DNA of 64,000 nt. It comes from Lumbricus terrestris. Its lineage: Eukaryota > Annelida > Clitellata > Crassiclitellata > Lumbricidae. Numbering within the stretch: the stretch's first letter is position 1; the number at the start of each line of letters is the position of its first letter. A program made the position numbers and the translations under genes. Location of the stretch: NCBI GenBank assembly GCA_949752735.1, contig OX457037.1, positions 14,602,932 through 14,666,931 of the forward strand. The letters run 5' to 3'. Positions 19,151 through 52,099 of the stretch are shown one piece after another. The notes under the pieces were generated by a model. The model was not told the DNA's origin and did no database searches. It saw only the letters and a program-made list of their open reading frames with translations.

Positions 19151-22100
19151 TAATAATTATTAATAATTACTTATTAATAATTATTATTAATATTAATTAT
19201 TATTAATAATTACTTATTATTATTAATATTAATTATTATTAGTAATTAATCAATATTATTATTAATATTATTCCTAAATTTAACATCTTACAAATATCGG
19301 ATGATGAGGATCTTAGCAAACCTTGCTTCAACAATAATGAATTGGATTCCGATTCCAATTACTTTATAGATCTCGTAAGAGAATGCAAATATTTGACTCC
19401 CTCGCAATCTGCAAATAGATTCCACAATGACACACCATCCTTCACCATAATGCATCTTAACATTAGAAGTATAAACTCCAAATTGAATCAGGCTCAATCA
19501 TTGTTGCAACAATTGCCTGCCTCGATTTTTGCAGTTACTGAGACTTGGTTAAATGATACTACGGCAGACACCATTCACATTTCTGGTTACAAATTTGCCT
19601 ACAGAAATAGAAAGGTGGGAGGGGGCGGGGGTGTTGGGTTTTTTGTCAGGGAGGGCATTGACTTTAGAGAAATGACCATCCTTGAACAATTTACCACCTT
19701 TGAGAGCCTGTTTATCACTGTCCCCTCTCACAAGGACACGGATATTATAGTAGGAGTCATCTACAGAGCACCTGGCACTAACCTGGATCTTTTTAACACT
19801 GAATTTGAATCATTAGTTGACTCCCTAACACTCAATAAAAGTAGGAAAAAGAGGATTTTTATAGCTGGAGACTTTAACATTAATTTATTAGCATCAGATT
19901 CTCACAGTCCTACCACTGATTTCATTGACTGTCTCACTTCTCACCACTTTCTTCCTACAATACTCCAACCTACCAGGATAACCACCACCACAGCCACATT
20001 AATTGACAATATCTTTACTAATTGTACCACTTCGGTTATTAACTCTGCTATTATAGTATCTGACATCTCGGATCACTTGCCTGTCATAACTTGGGTTGAA
20101 AACACCCTCAAACCCCATAACAAACCCAGTAATTTCCGACTAACAAGAGCTATCAATGACAATACCATTCTTGCATTCAGACAGCTATTAGAAAGAGTTG
20201 ACTGGTCACCCATATTATCTCTTTGCAGTAATAACGAGACTGACTTAGCATACAATTTATTTGTTAACTTAATTAAACAAAATTACGACTTAGCTTTTCC
20301 TCTACGACCAAAGTCGACTGCTAAAAGAAAAACTCCTCAAAATCCTTGGATGACTCGAGGGCTGTTAAACTCTACTAAAAGAAAAGAAAAACTTTATGTT
20401 AAATTTATAAAAAATCCCACACCAGTAAATAAAGCCAAATTTAGCACCTATCGCAATAAATACAAAATTGTTCGCACAAAAATGGAACAAGATTACTATG
20501 CCAATGAATTTGCCAAGTATAATGGCAACATAAAACAAACGTGGCATTTAATTAAATCTATTGTTAAGTCGGAAAATATGAATATACAATTAGAGGAACT
20601 ATTAATCAACGGCACAACGATTGATGACTCGGCGCTCATAGCGCATACTTTTAACACTCATTTTGCAAATTTGCCCAAACTTTTAGCACAAAAAATACCA
20701 CCCTCAGCCAAGCCATACCAAGACTACATGCCAGCTTCTGCACTTAATTCCTTTGCTGTCCTACCGACTTCCTTTCAAGAGCTATTAACTATCAACACAA
20801 CCCTCCAAGACACCCACAGCACTGGTCCTGATGACTTGAATCCACATGTATTGTCTTCTCTCATGGACTTATTAGCATCTCCACTTAGCGAGGTGATAAA
20901 TTGTTCACTTAGAACTGGAATAGTCCCATCGGACATAAAATTAGCAAAAATTACACCTATCCATAAGCAAGGTAATAAAAATGAGGTTTCAAATTTTAGA
21001 CCAATCTCTATACTACCATTTTTTCTAAATTTTTTGAGAGGGTAATGTACGACCGCCTCTACTCTTTTATCACCCAGAACAAAATATTATACCCCTTTCA
21101 ACATGGCTTTCAAACAGAACACTCAACCTTTATGTCATTACTGGATATACAAGACAAAATATCTCATGCTATGGATAATAATGAATATTCCATTGGCATT
21201 TTTCTCGACTTAGCTAAAGCTTTCGATACCGTCAGCCACAATATCCTGTTAAATAAACTTGAGAATTATGGGATCAGAGGTATCGCACTCACATGGTTTA
21301 CAAATTACTTAAACAACCGCCACCAACAAGTCTCATGTAGCCTAATGGGAAATTATCCAGCTTCCAAAAAATTGTTTTTGGGGTCCCTCAAGGCTCAATC
21401 CTTGGGCCTTTTTTATTTCTAATATACATTAATGACCTCCCTAGCTCTGCAATTTTTTTTACATTACATCCTATTTGCTGACGATTCGAATGCTTTTTAC
21501 TCCCACCCCTCTTATGAACAGCTAATTAAAATAGCAAATAATGACCTAGAAATGGCCAGTGAATGGTTCAGAGCCAACAAGCTTTCACTGAATATTGCAA
21601 AAACCAGTTATATAATTTTTAGATCTAGTAAAAAAAACTTGCTCCACCTCCTGATAGTAACTTGCTAATTGATAATATATCAATACCGCAAGTATACTCA
21701 TCTAAATTCCTGGGGGTACACATTGACCAGCACTTAAAATGGAATATACACACAGCTGAGATTTCCAAAAAAAATTCAAAAAATATAGGCATAATTCACA
21801 GAATAGCTTATCTCCTTCCACCTCATGTACTAAAAACATTATATTTTTCACTTATACACCCATACTTAAGTTACTGCAATCTCATTTGGACATCTACATA
21901 CGACACTCACCTAACTAAGCTAAATAGACTGCAGAAAAAAGCCATAAGAATAATTACTAAATCTCCCTTTAATGCTCACACTAGCCCCTTATACCAACAA
22001 TTGAACGTGCTAAAAAATATCCCAAATTAAATTCATCCAAACTAGTACATTTATGTATAAGTATGACAACAACCTTTTGCCACTTGCATTCTCATCCTAT

Positions 22101-22673
22101 TTTAGACCTAACTTATATACTAAAGGCATTAGAAATAATAGAGCCTACATAAGTGTCTTTGCAAAAACGAACACTAGAAAATTTTCTATTAAGTACCAGG
22201 GTCCTCTTTTATGGAATAACATACCAGAAAGCATTCGTGCATCCAGGAGTCTCGCTCAGTTTAAAATCCAAATCCGTGCATACACATTAAACAATGTAAA
22301 ATGAACTCCTTTATTTAACCAATGTTCATGCTTATTATTATGTTTTTGATATATGTTTTGAGGGAAAGTACCCCGTTGCTTCTGTTCATTTGCTTTCAAA
22401 GCACCGCCATTAATTAATTAATATCGCATCTGCTTTTTATCTTCTATTGTTACCCCAATGAATTTTCTGGTAAATAGGCCCCACTAGCGGGATCATTCCC
22501 TTCGGGTAGCCTATTGGTTCTGCCACACTCAGTATTGGTTGCTTACCTGTCCATATAATCGCAAATGTTAACTCGCAATCAATCACTGTGTGTACTATCC
22601 TGTAAGCAAAATTGTCTGCTTGTCTTTGTTTTTTTGGTGGATCAATAAACTAATTGAATTGAATTGAATTGAA
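19151..22673 (+). mobile_element. Nearly full-length APE-type non-LTR retrotransposon
   Basis: The flanks repeat TTATAACGAGTCGAATAAT (19132-19150 and 22674-22692), a 19-bp target duplication. The element carries an apurinic-type endonuclease, an RT with FADD and a 3' tail of TTGAA repeats (22653-22675). Its target was the AT-rich interior of the hAT-type MITE above. Only a few frameshifts, so it is fairly young. Clade within CR1/L2/Jockey not settled. Confidence 0.8.
19342..22304 (+). pseudogene. LINE ORF2: endonuclease plus reverse transcriptase, 4 or more frame breaks
   Basis: The endonuclease (codons 1-255 from 19342) keeps LNIRSINSK, TETWL, YRAPG, GDFNINLL and SDHLPV, so all expected catalytic positions are present. 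The RT region has NFRPISILP (end of the first frame near 21045), then [21 protein letters not shown] (other frame, near 21380), [10 protein letters not shown] with the catalytic DD, and NKLSLNIAKTSYIIF. The C-terminal part (LLWNNIPESIR) closes at about 22300. Breaks near 21040, 21370, 21425, 21660 and 22030 leave it inactive. There is no separate ORF1 upstream. Confidence 0.85.
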
Positions 22674-23402
22674 TTATAACGAGTCGAATAATCAATGATT
22701 AATAATAATTAATTATTAATCATTATTATTATATATTAATCATTATTAATAATGATAATTATTAATAATTAATAATTATTGTAATTGAAACACTGGTTTT
22801 ATTCGCTTTTTATGGTATACATACTAAAAATCACAATGAAATTTTACATAAACTTTCCTGCATTTCTGTATCGCATTATCTGCAACAATGTTATCAAAAG
22901 GAATTTTGAGTAGTTGTTTGCATTCGATAATTTATAAGCCACTGAGTTTTTTCCTTTAGTTCACTTTTGGAGGCCCCCCAGATTCCGGACGCCCTAAGCA
23001 GTTGCTTAGTTGGATTACATGTAAATCCGGCCCTGGATATTAGTTCGGAAATGGGTTCGAGCTAAAATAATTTCACAAGACTTTAGTAGGTTATTTAAAC
23101 GTAAGTTACATGTTACAGTTTCAGAACCAATGTTCAATATAAGTAAGTTCTGATTCTGCAGTTGAAATGCCTGATGCAGGCATCAATAACAGTCATCAGC
23201 AATTCAGCATACTTGAATTGGTCGTTGAACACATGGAGAACTTTAGGACCAGCAATTGCAATAAGTAAGTTAGTTGTGCAAGTCCAGACCTCTGTGCAAA
23301 ACTGGCATTGATACTTTGTAAGAACGGATAATTCCACAGAACTTGACACAATTATACTGGCCAGATGGGAGGGACGTAATAGGAGGCCTAATAGTAATAA
23401 TA

Positions 23403-24151
23403 CACGGTGTTCCGAAAAAACCGAACCTCTACCTACTATTGCTGCAATAGTTAATGTCATAATTTGTACATTTTAATAAAACATGGAAAATCTTCAGTTT
23501 ACAGGACATTAATCATTTGTTAGGTACATGTATAATGTAACAACTCTCGGGCATACTGGTGGACACAAGGAACAGGACGAGATGGAGGAAGCTCGTCCAT
23601 GATGCGACCAACCCTCGGATCGAGGATGGTTGACGACAAGACAAGACAAGTTATAATGTGTGGTCAAAATTTCCTTCATCGGCCTCAACAAAGATGAGTT
23701 TGTGGCCTGTTTTCTTGACTCAACGCACGATCTTGCACCTGTTGGATGTTTTCGTTACTTATTGCAGTACGAGGTCTACCGCTGCCCGCTTGCACTATCC
23801 AGTTCCATCAATCAATCTTGCGCAGAAGTTCGCTTAGTCCAACATGGCAAGTTTCCATGATTTATCAGTATATTCTATAAGAAAACGTTTTGCACTGTAT
23901 TTCTGATTCTGGCGTAATTACTGTATTGCTATTCTGTCCTCTTCACTGAATGCCATTTTGTAACGGATATCTTATTACAAATGACGTCACGGTGACGTCA
24001 GTTTTTAATTGGTATATCGCATAATTATAAAAAGTTAAGTCTATTGTTGGGCATAGCATAGTACTGTTTTATTCTCCATAATATTTTTTAAAATTTTAGT
24101 GTCAATTTGTTTAAATTATTGTAGAGGTTCGATTTTTTACGGAACGCCGTG
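23403..24151. mobile_element. Tc1-like non-autonomous element, 0.75 kb, TA flanks
   Basis: The left end CACGGTGTTCCGAAAAAACC and the right end TTTTTACGGAACGCCGTG are inverted repeats with GAACCTCTAC/GTAGAGGTTC continuing inward; TA on both sides. No transposase frame; the interior contains ordinary AT-rich DNA and a TGACGTCA site. Confidence 0.65.
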
Positions 24152-24574
24152 TAGTAATCGTAGTAGTTGTAAAAATACCTATGACTACTATTTCGCTGCT
24201 ACAATTATTATTATTATTTTTGGAATAAAAATGCAACGTTTTCAATAAGACTTATAATCGACTTAGCATCTACAATTCTACATGTGAGCAGAGTTTTAGA
24301 AATTTAGAGTTTACGATTACGATTACGGTCTTGCTGACACATAGGCGATGGATGGTATTTGACGTCTGATTTACTTGTAGAAGTTAGGTTAGGCGTAAAA
24401 GAAAGGTCTATCTACTTAAGACTCATAGTTTCTATATATCGCCAAAAATTTAATACCAAAGCGGACTTCAACCTTTGGCGCATCAAATTCTATACTTTGG
24501 TAGCATGATATCTAGGCTGGGGAAAAAGGAAAGATTGATGGAGGAGAAAGAGTTCAAAATCTAGGCCCATCATC

Positions 24575-24795
24575 CAGTGGCGGCGTCAGGATTTCAGTTT
24601 GGGGGGGGGCTGAATCCTCTGGGAGGAAATTTTACATGCCAGTAAGTTTTCATCCGTCAAAATTTCTGATGACTTTGTAGTCATTTGGTAGAAATCTCGT
24701 GATGAATGTATATGGCCCATTTTAGTTAGGGGGCTTAGCCCCCGGATGGCCTTTTTAGGGAGGACTAGCCCCCTAGCTCCCTGTCGCCGCCATTG
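24575..24795. mobile_element. 221-bp MITE with perfect 8-bp target duplication
   Basis: Ends CAGTGGCGGCG and CGCCGCCATTG; flanks CCATCATC (24567-24574) and CCATCATC (24796-24803) are identical. Interior has GGGGCTTAGCCCCC-type motifs. hAT-type by duplication length. Confidence 0.75.
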
Positions 24796-24989
24796 CCATC
24801 ATCTGTGAAGGCGCCCACTCTCAATCCTGAAGCACTAGAAAAGTCATAGCAACGTCAAAATAGATAGGTACGACGGTTTAATCTGATAATTAAATTTTCG
24901 TTTCAAGGCGATCCACTTTGAGAAACTCGTTAAGGATGTACTCGCCAACTTCGTCTGAAAAAGTGTCAAATTTATCGTGCTTTCAAGTA

Positions 24990-25195
24990 GTCTAACATGT
25001 CAATTGCGATTGAGCTTGCATGGAAACTGATAACATGTAGGCCGACATGTCCGGTCAAAAGATTAAAGATTTTTTTAAACTGTAGGCCTACGAAATAGAC
25101 TGACTAATGCACGCAAAACTGACTAATGCATCTAAGTGATATAAGGACATAGAAAACTAGATTCTGGATAATAACTATCTATCCTGTTTAACCTT
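24990..25195 (-). promoter_or_regulatory. Partial fourth copy of the upstream block
   Basis: The plus strand around 25000-25070 (tgtcaattgcgattgagctt, tggaaactgataacatgtag) and 25140-25195 (ataaggacatag, gattctggataa, actatctatc) resembles the distal part of the 50.8-50.96 and 57.1-57.2 kb blocks. The proximal part with the 5' exon is absent. It is the weakest of the copies. Confidence 0.3.
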
Positions 25196-25659
25196 ATCTG
25201 TTTGGACTAGATCCTTGCGTGAAGAAATGAAGGGGAGAAAGACATTGTTTTGGGAGGCCCATGAGAAGTGAGTTGCAGTAGTCTAGTCGAAAACAGACGC
25301 ACGGATGAACTATGGTAGTAAAGACAGAAGAAGAGACAGATAACACTGCGCCGCCTCATTTGAAAAAAAACACGAAGAGAGTTGGCTTAGATAGGTTCCT
25401 CTGTGCTCCTTAACCTTTATCTTCCCAGATACTGAAATCGTCATTCTATCACTTCAGAATTTCGCTATGTTAGAGTTTACCCCTAATTAGAGGTAATCAG
25501 TGGGGGGAAAAATTTTTTGGGGGGGTGTCAGAATTATGCATATATTCCCAAAGTGGAACGTTGGGTCACTTTGACTAGTAAAAGCATCATGCATATTATG
25601 TAAAAATATAACTTTATCCAAATGATGCAGATATACAATTTTGTATAAGCTGTGATCCA

Positions 25660-26610
25660 CAAAGGTTAATACCCCACCTTTACCCTAACTTTTACCCAAC
25701 CCACCCCATGCCCACCCATCCACCCAGCCCCACCCTTCCACCCCAACCGACCCCAACCCACCCCATAAAATGCTCAAGATATGAAATTTATGAAAATAAT
25801 CGTTTCAATTTGTTTTCAAACCGTTCCTACCGCGCAATTAACCTGACCGACCGCATTCCACAAACCCCACTTCAGTCCCCAGTCCCAACTCCGCCACACC
25901 ACCCCACCTTCCCCAAATTCGCCCCTCACACAGACCACCTGTCTGAAGTAATTTTTTGGTTTCTCGGTCAACCCTTCTCCTCACTTTGAACGCACCCGCT
26001 TCACTTCAACCCACACCTCTACCGTCCAACCCTAACCCTCCTTCACACAATTTCGGCCAACTCCACCCCATTCCCACCTCTACGCTTCCCCCATTCTGTA
26101 AAATGCTCAACATCTAAAATTCATAAAAAAATAATGATTCCCTTGTTTTCACTTTGACCCTTTCTTCCCACTTTGACCCCACTCGGCGCACTACAGCACT
26201 ACCCCATATTCCAACCGCCCTCACCACAACCCACACCTTCCCATCCAACCCCAATCGCGCACCAACCCCACCCCACTCCACACCCCTCTTAAAGTGAAGC
26301 GGACGCCCATTCCTCTGAGTAAATTTCTGTTTTTTGTCCAACACTACTTCCCACTTCGCCCCACCCGGCTCACTTCAACCCATACCCAACCGTTCGACCC
26401 CACCCCACCTCCATCCCAAGTCAGGCATACCCACCTCCATATCCCACCCCTCCATGCCGCCCCACCCCGCAAAAGGTTCAGCATATGAAAGTCATGACAA
26501 AGATGTTTCACATTTGTTTCACCTTGGTCCCACCGCATCTTGCCCCTAATACCCATCTCATCCCCCACCATACCCTGCCCCCACACAACCCACCCTGGGG
26601 AAAAACGGAA
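25660..26610 (+). repeat. C-rich repeat region (CCCACCCCA) with ~340-370 bp period
   Basis: Plus strand made of CCCCACCCCAACC-type sequence, interrupted three times by AAAATGCTCAAGATATGAAA or close relatives (near 25766, 26099 and 26468). All ORFs here are proline or glycine rich by-products. It lies between GTTCCACTTTGGGAACG-type motifs at 25550 and 26900. Confidence 0.65.
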
Positions 26611-26895
26611 CAATGATATGGGCTAATCTGAACTCAAATTTACGTTGAAAACATCATGCCACAGAGAGCCAAACGCACTTCAAACTGCCATAACCCCAAA
26701 CAAACTAATTACAATAATAAAAATAATTTTAAAAATAGGCCTATTAATAACAATATTACGCACAATAATACTTCTACTACTATTAATAATAGAATTCATA
26801 TTCATATTGGAATTACAATTACTATCAATGTAAATTTTGGAGCGAGAAGGGCAAATTTCAGTATAGCGCAAAAATATCGATGCAACTAGCGAGAG

Positions 26896-27285
26896 TGACC
26901 CAACGTTCCCAAAGTGGAACATGTGTAAAATCAGTTGCGTCGCTCACTCATAAGGCACTACCATTAAAAAATTTGACCACAACTAGGCACAATAGACACA
27001 ATTCAACCCAAATAGATGATAAAATCAATTAATTATCATGCATTTGTAATTTATATTAATTTTAAATATTTATTAGCATAAATGTCGTTTTTTGACAAAA
27101 TTGCATCAAAATAATAATTTTATTTAGCAGCAACAGACTTGAAATAAAAGTACATAAACATGCCCCCATCTTTGGGCGAGTAAATGAAAATTTATTAGAT
27201 GACTTATAGTAGGTTTTACCGTCCCTCAAAATTTTTTAAAAATATGTTCCACTTTGGGAACGTTGGGTCAATAAAGGTTAAACGT
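26896..27285. mobile_element. Inverted ends GACCCAACGTTCCCAAAGTGG; possible piggyBac-like MITE
   Basis: GACCCAACGTTCCCAAAGTGG at 26896 is mirrored by CCACTTTGGGAACGTTGGGTC near 27248, which is followed by AATAAAGG and TTAA. A third half-copy lies near 25547. TTAA followed by CCTTTATTGACCC resembles piggyBac ends, but the left TTAA is not in place. Confidence 0.35.
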
Positions 27286-27559
27286 GAGAGAGTCAAGTAT
27301 TACACCCAGGTTATAACGGACACTTAAAAAGTATGCATTGACAGGAATTTTTTAGTCAGTAAATTAAAGTCAAGTTTAGCTATCTGTTGCCTAGTACCAA
27401 GCCAGATTAGTTGAATCTCTGTAGCGATTAAACAGTCGGTTAACAGACATCCAACTGTGTAGACCAGAAACAAGACGATCAATAGAATGTTAGAATATTA
27501 TTGGTTAGATGGTGGACCATGAACAAAAAGGTATGCATAAAGATGACCATGTGCCCTGT

Positions 27560-27640
27560 GTTTAGTAAATATAAGTGGTGGTGGTGTTTGTGGTGGTGGT
27601 GGTGGTGGTGGTGGTGGTGGTGGTGGTGGTAGTGGTAGTG
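27560..27640 (+). repeat. (GGT)n microsatellite
   Basis: GGTGGT runs that interrupt the 3' part of the L2-like fragment and create a poly-histidine stretch in its minus-strand frame. Confidence 0.9.
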
Positions 27641-28450
27641 AACTATGGATGCGGCTATTGTGGATGCAGTTTTAAAGTCGAGCATAGGTCGGATTCTGCG
27701 GAGATCTCGTATGTGCATGAAACAAGTGCGGGAAAGTTGGGTTATGTGGTCGGAGAAGCTAAGATGCTGGCCAAAGATTACACCTAGGTTTCGGACAGGA
27801 GCATTTGCGGAGAAAGTGTGGTTGAAAGAAGAGTCATTGTTGAAGGAAATAGAGAGATCTTGAATTTTCTTGAGTTGTTCTCTGAGGCCAATTAGTTTAA
27901 ATTCTGTCTTGGAGGGGTTAAGGCAGAGGAGATTTGAGGTCATCCAAGAGGTGATTTGAGTGACCACAGAGAGAAGATTATCTATGGAGTCAGAGAAGCT
28001 GTTTGGAGAGAAAGAGATGAATAATTGGGTGTCTTCAGCATATAGATGATGGTCGACTGTGGATGCTTTTATGAGTGAACTGAGTGGAGTGGTGTAGAGA
28101 ATGAACAAGAGGGGCCCGAGGACAGAACCTTGTGGAACACCACAGGTGAGAGGGCATGATTGAGATGACGTTTCAAGTGTTTTGACTGAGAAAGAACGTG
28201 ATGAGAGATAAGACTGAATCCAAAGGAGAGCAGTGTCGGTAAAGCCAAACCAGGAAGACAGTCTTTGGAGTAGTATGTTATGGTCGATGGTGTCAAAGGC
28301 TGCAGAAATATCAAGGAGGTAAAGGCAGGAGACTTGTTGATGAGAGATGGCAGAGACAAGTTTATTGTAGAGGGAAGTGAGAAGTGTTTCGGTGGAGTGC
28401 TTTTTAGTGAAGCCGGATTGGTTTGGGTTAAGGAGTGAATTTGAAGTCAA
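27640..28450 (-). pseudogene. L2-like LINE, reverse transcriptase fragment
   Basis: An open frame with LNPNQSGFTKKHSTETLL, YLLDISAAFDTIDHNILLQR, LTCGVPQGSVLGPLLFILYT, LYAEDTQLFISF and NPSKTEFKLIG. All RT blocks from 2 to 6 are present. The catalytic box is YAED where YADD is expected, so even this uninterrupted copy should be inactive. It stops at a GGT microsatellite in place of the C-terminus. Confidence 0.8.
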
Positions 28451-28923
28451 GTAGTCATTGATCCGAGAGAGTACAACACTTATTGAACTAATGGAATATT
28501 TAAAGACGTTCTGGTTTAAATGTTTACCTACTATCTAGTATCTATCGATGCTACGTCAGAACAGAAATCAAAAGCAAAGCCACCATTATTTAGGGTTTTT
28601 CATTGCTTAACGCTTGAACTGCAACCTGAAACTTCAAAAAACTTCTCTAAGTTTCAAAGGTTACGATTAAAACAGAAACCTGGGCTTGTGGGTGGTTAAA
28701 AAAAGAACTTAAAAATTTAATAGCGTTACAAAAATCTAAAACTAGTAACAATTAGTGAATTTGAAGAAGAAACGAAATCATAGAATCTAATGAATAGCCT
28801 AACCTAAAATAAAATAATTGTCAGCAGCAATTTTTTTTAAATGGTCAATTGGTCATTATAAAAACAAAATCCATATTCTCGCTAATACACGGCAAAGTTC
28901 TTGTGTGCGTATCTGACAAAGAA

Positions 28924-49644
<20,721 letters not shown>

Positions 49645-50214
49645 CTCTGAAAAATCCTGCAATTGGTCATTCGGAAAGTAAAGATGGAAGGCAATGCTTA
49701 CAGACTGATCGCTATACGTCTACACACTGACATTCAATAACTTGCATTCAACGCACGTAGGTCTGTAGGCTCTGTATAGGCTATAATATTATTATCTATT
49801 ATATGCATGCTTGCACGTGTAATTCGGCTAATGCAAAGCCTAGGCCTACAATCCCTACATGTTTATTTGCGTTCGAACGTTCGCAGCTCTCTTAGCTATA
49901 ATATACATCTGGATTCTGGCGGCTTATAATAGTTCTTCGCACTACACCGAAGACATACCTCTGTCAGCATAAACATGGTTCATTATGGATGCGTGCTTCA
50001 ATGTGGGCTACTTTTCTGAGTTTCGTAAGAGAACGTACTTTTTTGAGTTTCGTAAAATCAATTTATAAAACTTTGCATGATATATTTGTGTAGCCTACGT
50101 CAGAACATGCCTCAGTTGCCTCACGTACTTTATCAACTTACAGTTGCATTTTGGTGTGGTGAGTGCATAATATATATAACAACCCATGTAATTGTTTATT
50201 GGCTTGTTGTACTC

Positions 50215-50505
50215 AAGTGTGCGACCTAGTGGCTGATTGGTAACGCTCTTGCTCACGGAGCGGGCGGTCGCGGATTCGACTCCGGGTAACGACCTTGGGC
50301 AAGTTGTTTACGCACACGTGCCTCTGTCACCAAGCAGTTTACTTCCCAGCTTACGCCAGTACCAAATTTTGGTACTGGCGTAAGCTGGGAAGCAAACGCA
50401 AGTCATGTGAAAACAATGGTCCCGTGTACAGTACATTGCCGGCCCAATGGCCAAAAAAAGGAGATGAGCGCCTCACCAACGGGACTTTACTTATTACTTA
50501 GTTTT
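50215..50505 (+). mobile_element. tRNA-derived SINE family 2
   Basis: CGACCTAGTGGCTGATTGGT (A box region), GATTCGACTCCGGGTAACG (B box), then GACCTTGGGCAAGTTGTTTA. The GACCTTGGGCAAGT core is shared with family 1 though the heads differ. The body includes a near-perfect palindrome (50342-50392). Confidence 0.65.
50342..50392. repeat. Perfect 25-bp palindrome with 1-nt centre
   Basis: CTTCCCAGCTTACGCCAGTA plus CCAAA, one T, then the exact reverse complement. Strong cruciform or hairpin potential in the SINE transcript. Confidence 0.9.
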
Positions 50506-50520
50506 ACTCAAGTGAATATT

Positions 50521-50960
50521 CTTCATACAGGTGCATAACTTACCGTACCTGTGTAGTCTTCTTTTTATGTAGCTTTGAGAAAAGTAACCAAACTGAGCTA
50601 GACTCGACTCACAAGTGATGGCCAATAACTGAAGCTGAGTAGGCCTATCGTTCATCCGTCAGTCAGTTCAGTGAGCCTCTAAACTGGACTCATTCAGACT
50701 TCGCTCTTTTATCCGCCGACAAAGGATTCACCCAGATAATCAACGTAATTAATTTCACTAATTGGTGACATACGCAATAACTTTCGCTCATCTCAATTGC
50801 AATTAAGCTCCTATCGGAGTCGATACCGTGTGTACTGCAGTCGTATATTATCAATAGCTGATTTGTTATCATCAGGAGCAGAACACGCCCTGAGTGACAA
50901 GGATAAGGACATTGATAACCCGATTCTGAGCAGTCGCTATCTTTCTTGTATGAATTCGCT
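50521..50960 (-). promoter_or_regulatory. Gene 2 promoter and 5' noncoding exon
   Basis: Reading the minus strand: upstream block with AATTGCAATTGAGAT, then GGATAAAAGAGCG (TATA-like, about 50713-50701), a conserved CGAAGTCTGAATGAG, and an exon that ends at the donor GTAAGTTATGCACC (exon end 50544). The same block, in the same orientation, precedes gene 3. The transcription start is inferred to be about 30 bp past the TATA-like box, near 50.68 kb. A TAGGCCTA scar sits inside the inferred 5' UTR (about 50640). Confidence 0.6.
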
Positions 50961-51549
50961 GTCTATCTTTTGTGAATGGTCTTGAGCTATTATAGGTTAG
51001 GTAGGCCTACTCAACTTTTGCGCGCATACAATGCCATAGCCTACATAGCAACTTGTCCTGGTCGCAAAGTAGTGGATTGATGTGGGTTCGAACCCACACG
51101 GCAAAATTCACAATGATACCACAACACCACCACGTCCCACATATCCATAGCCTATTATACGCAAATGGAGTGCACATTATGTATATACACCGTGAGGCAT
51201 AAAAAACAAAACCCCTATAGAAAGATTGTTATCATTTTAACAATATTCAAAAATTTCAATGAAATTCAAGAAATTTAGCTTCTACGCATGCGCGGAGTCG
51301 CTTGCGTCATACACCCACCGCCGAGTCAATAAGATCGTTTCAAGCTTTCACGATTCGCTTACGCTGGAAGATCTTCAACATCACGGACTTTTGTTTTGTA
51401 CACCATTTCCTGCATGCATCCCCATATTTTATAATCGACGGGATTCAGATCTTGGCTGTTAGGGGCCATGTTGCTGGAAAGAGAGATATTGCAGCCGACC
51501 GCCTTTTACGCACACGTTCGACGTTTAGCAAATCCCTGATAGAGCTAGT

Positions 51550-51978
51550 CGGTGTTTCTTCTCGGGGTGCACGTCAATTCACTTTGTTAAACCGGGAGTA
51601 AAATCAACGGCCAACACTACAGAGATGTTTTACTCATAGAAGGCCTTCTATAATACCTGAAATTCGAGAACTCTGAATTTTACCTTTTCAAGCAAGGTGG
51701 TACTCTAGCGCACAGAGCTCGAGAAACGGTTGCACTTCTGACGAATGAAACTCCTGACTTCATAATTCCTACACTATGGCCCCTAACAGCCCAGATTCGA
51801 ATTCCGTCGGTTATAAAATATGGAGATGCATGCAGGAAATGGTGTACACAACAAAGGTCCGTGTTGTTGAAGAGCTAATCGTGAAAGCTTGGAACGATCT
51901 TGACCAGCGAATTATTGACTCGGCGGTGCGTGTATGGCGCAAGCGACTTCGCGCATGCGTAGAAGCTAAAGGCGGATA
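51550..51978 (+). pseudogene. Tc1-like transposase, C-terminal half
   Basis: ARQFTLLNRE, then in another frame HRARETVALLTNETPDFIIP-like sequence, and NSPDSNSVGYKIWRCMQEMV, VVEELIVKAWNDLDQRIIDS, RVWRKRLRACVEAKGG-stop. SPDLNPVDY (here SPDSNSVGY) is the third catalytic region, with the key Asp/Asn positions altered. Frameshifted, inactive. Confidence 0.75.
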
Positions 51979-52099
51979 GGTTGAGTACAAACTGAATTTT
52001 TTTTACATCGCCTGCTATTTATCTATAATTTTCCTGAATTTCATATACGTTGTTTGAATATTGTTAAAATTTTAACAATTTTTCTAGGGGCTTTGTTTT

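Larger units (their letters stand above)
18978..23035. mobile_element. hAT-type MITE split by a LINE
   Basis: Left end CAGGGCCGGATTTG (18978) and right end TAAATCCGGCCCTG (ends 23035) are inverted. Flanks GATATTAA (18970-18977) and GATATTAG (23036-23043) match at 7 of 8, as for hAT. GAGGCCCC sub-ends are mirrored. Without the LINE it is about 0.5 kb and has no transposase. Confidence 0.7.
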
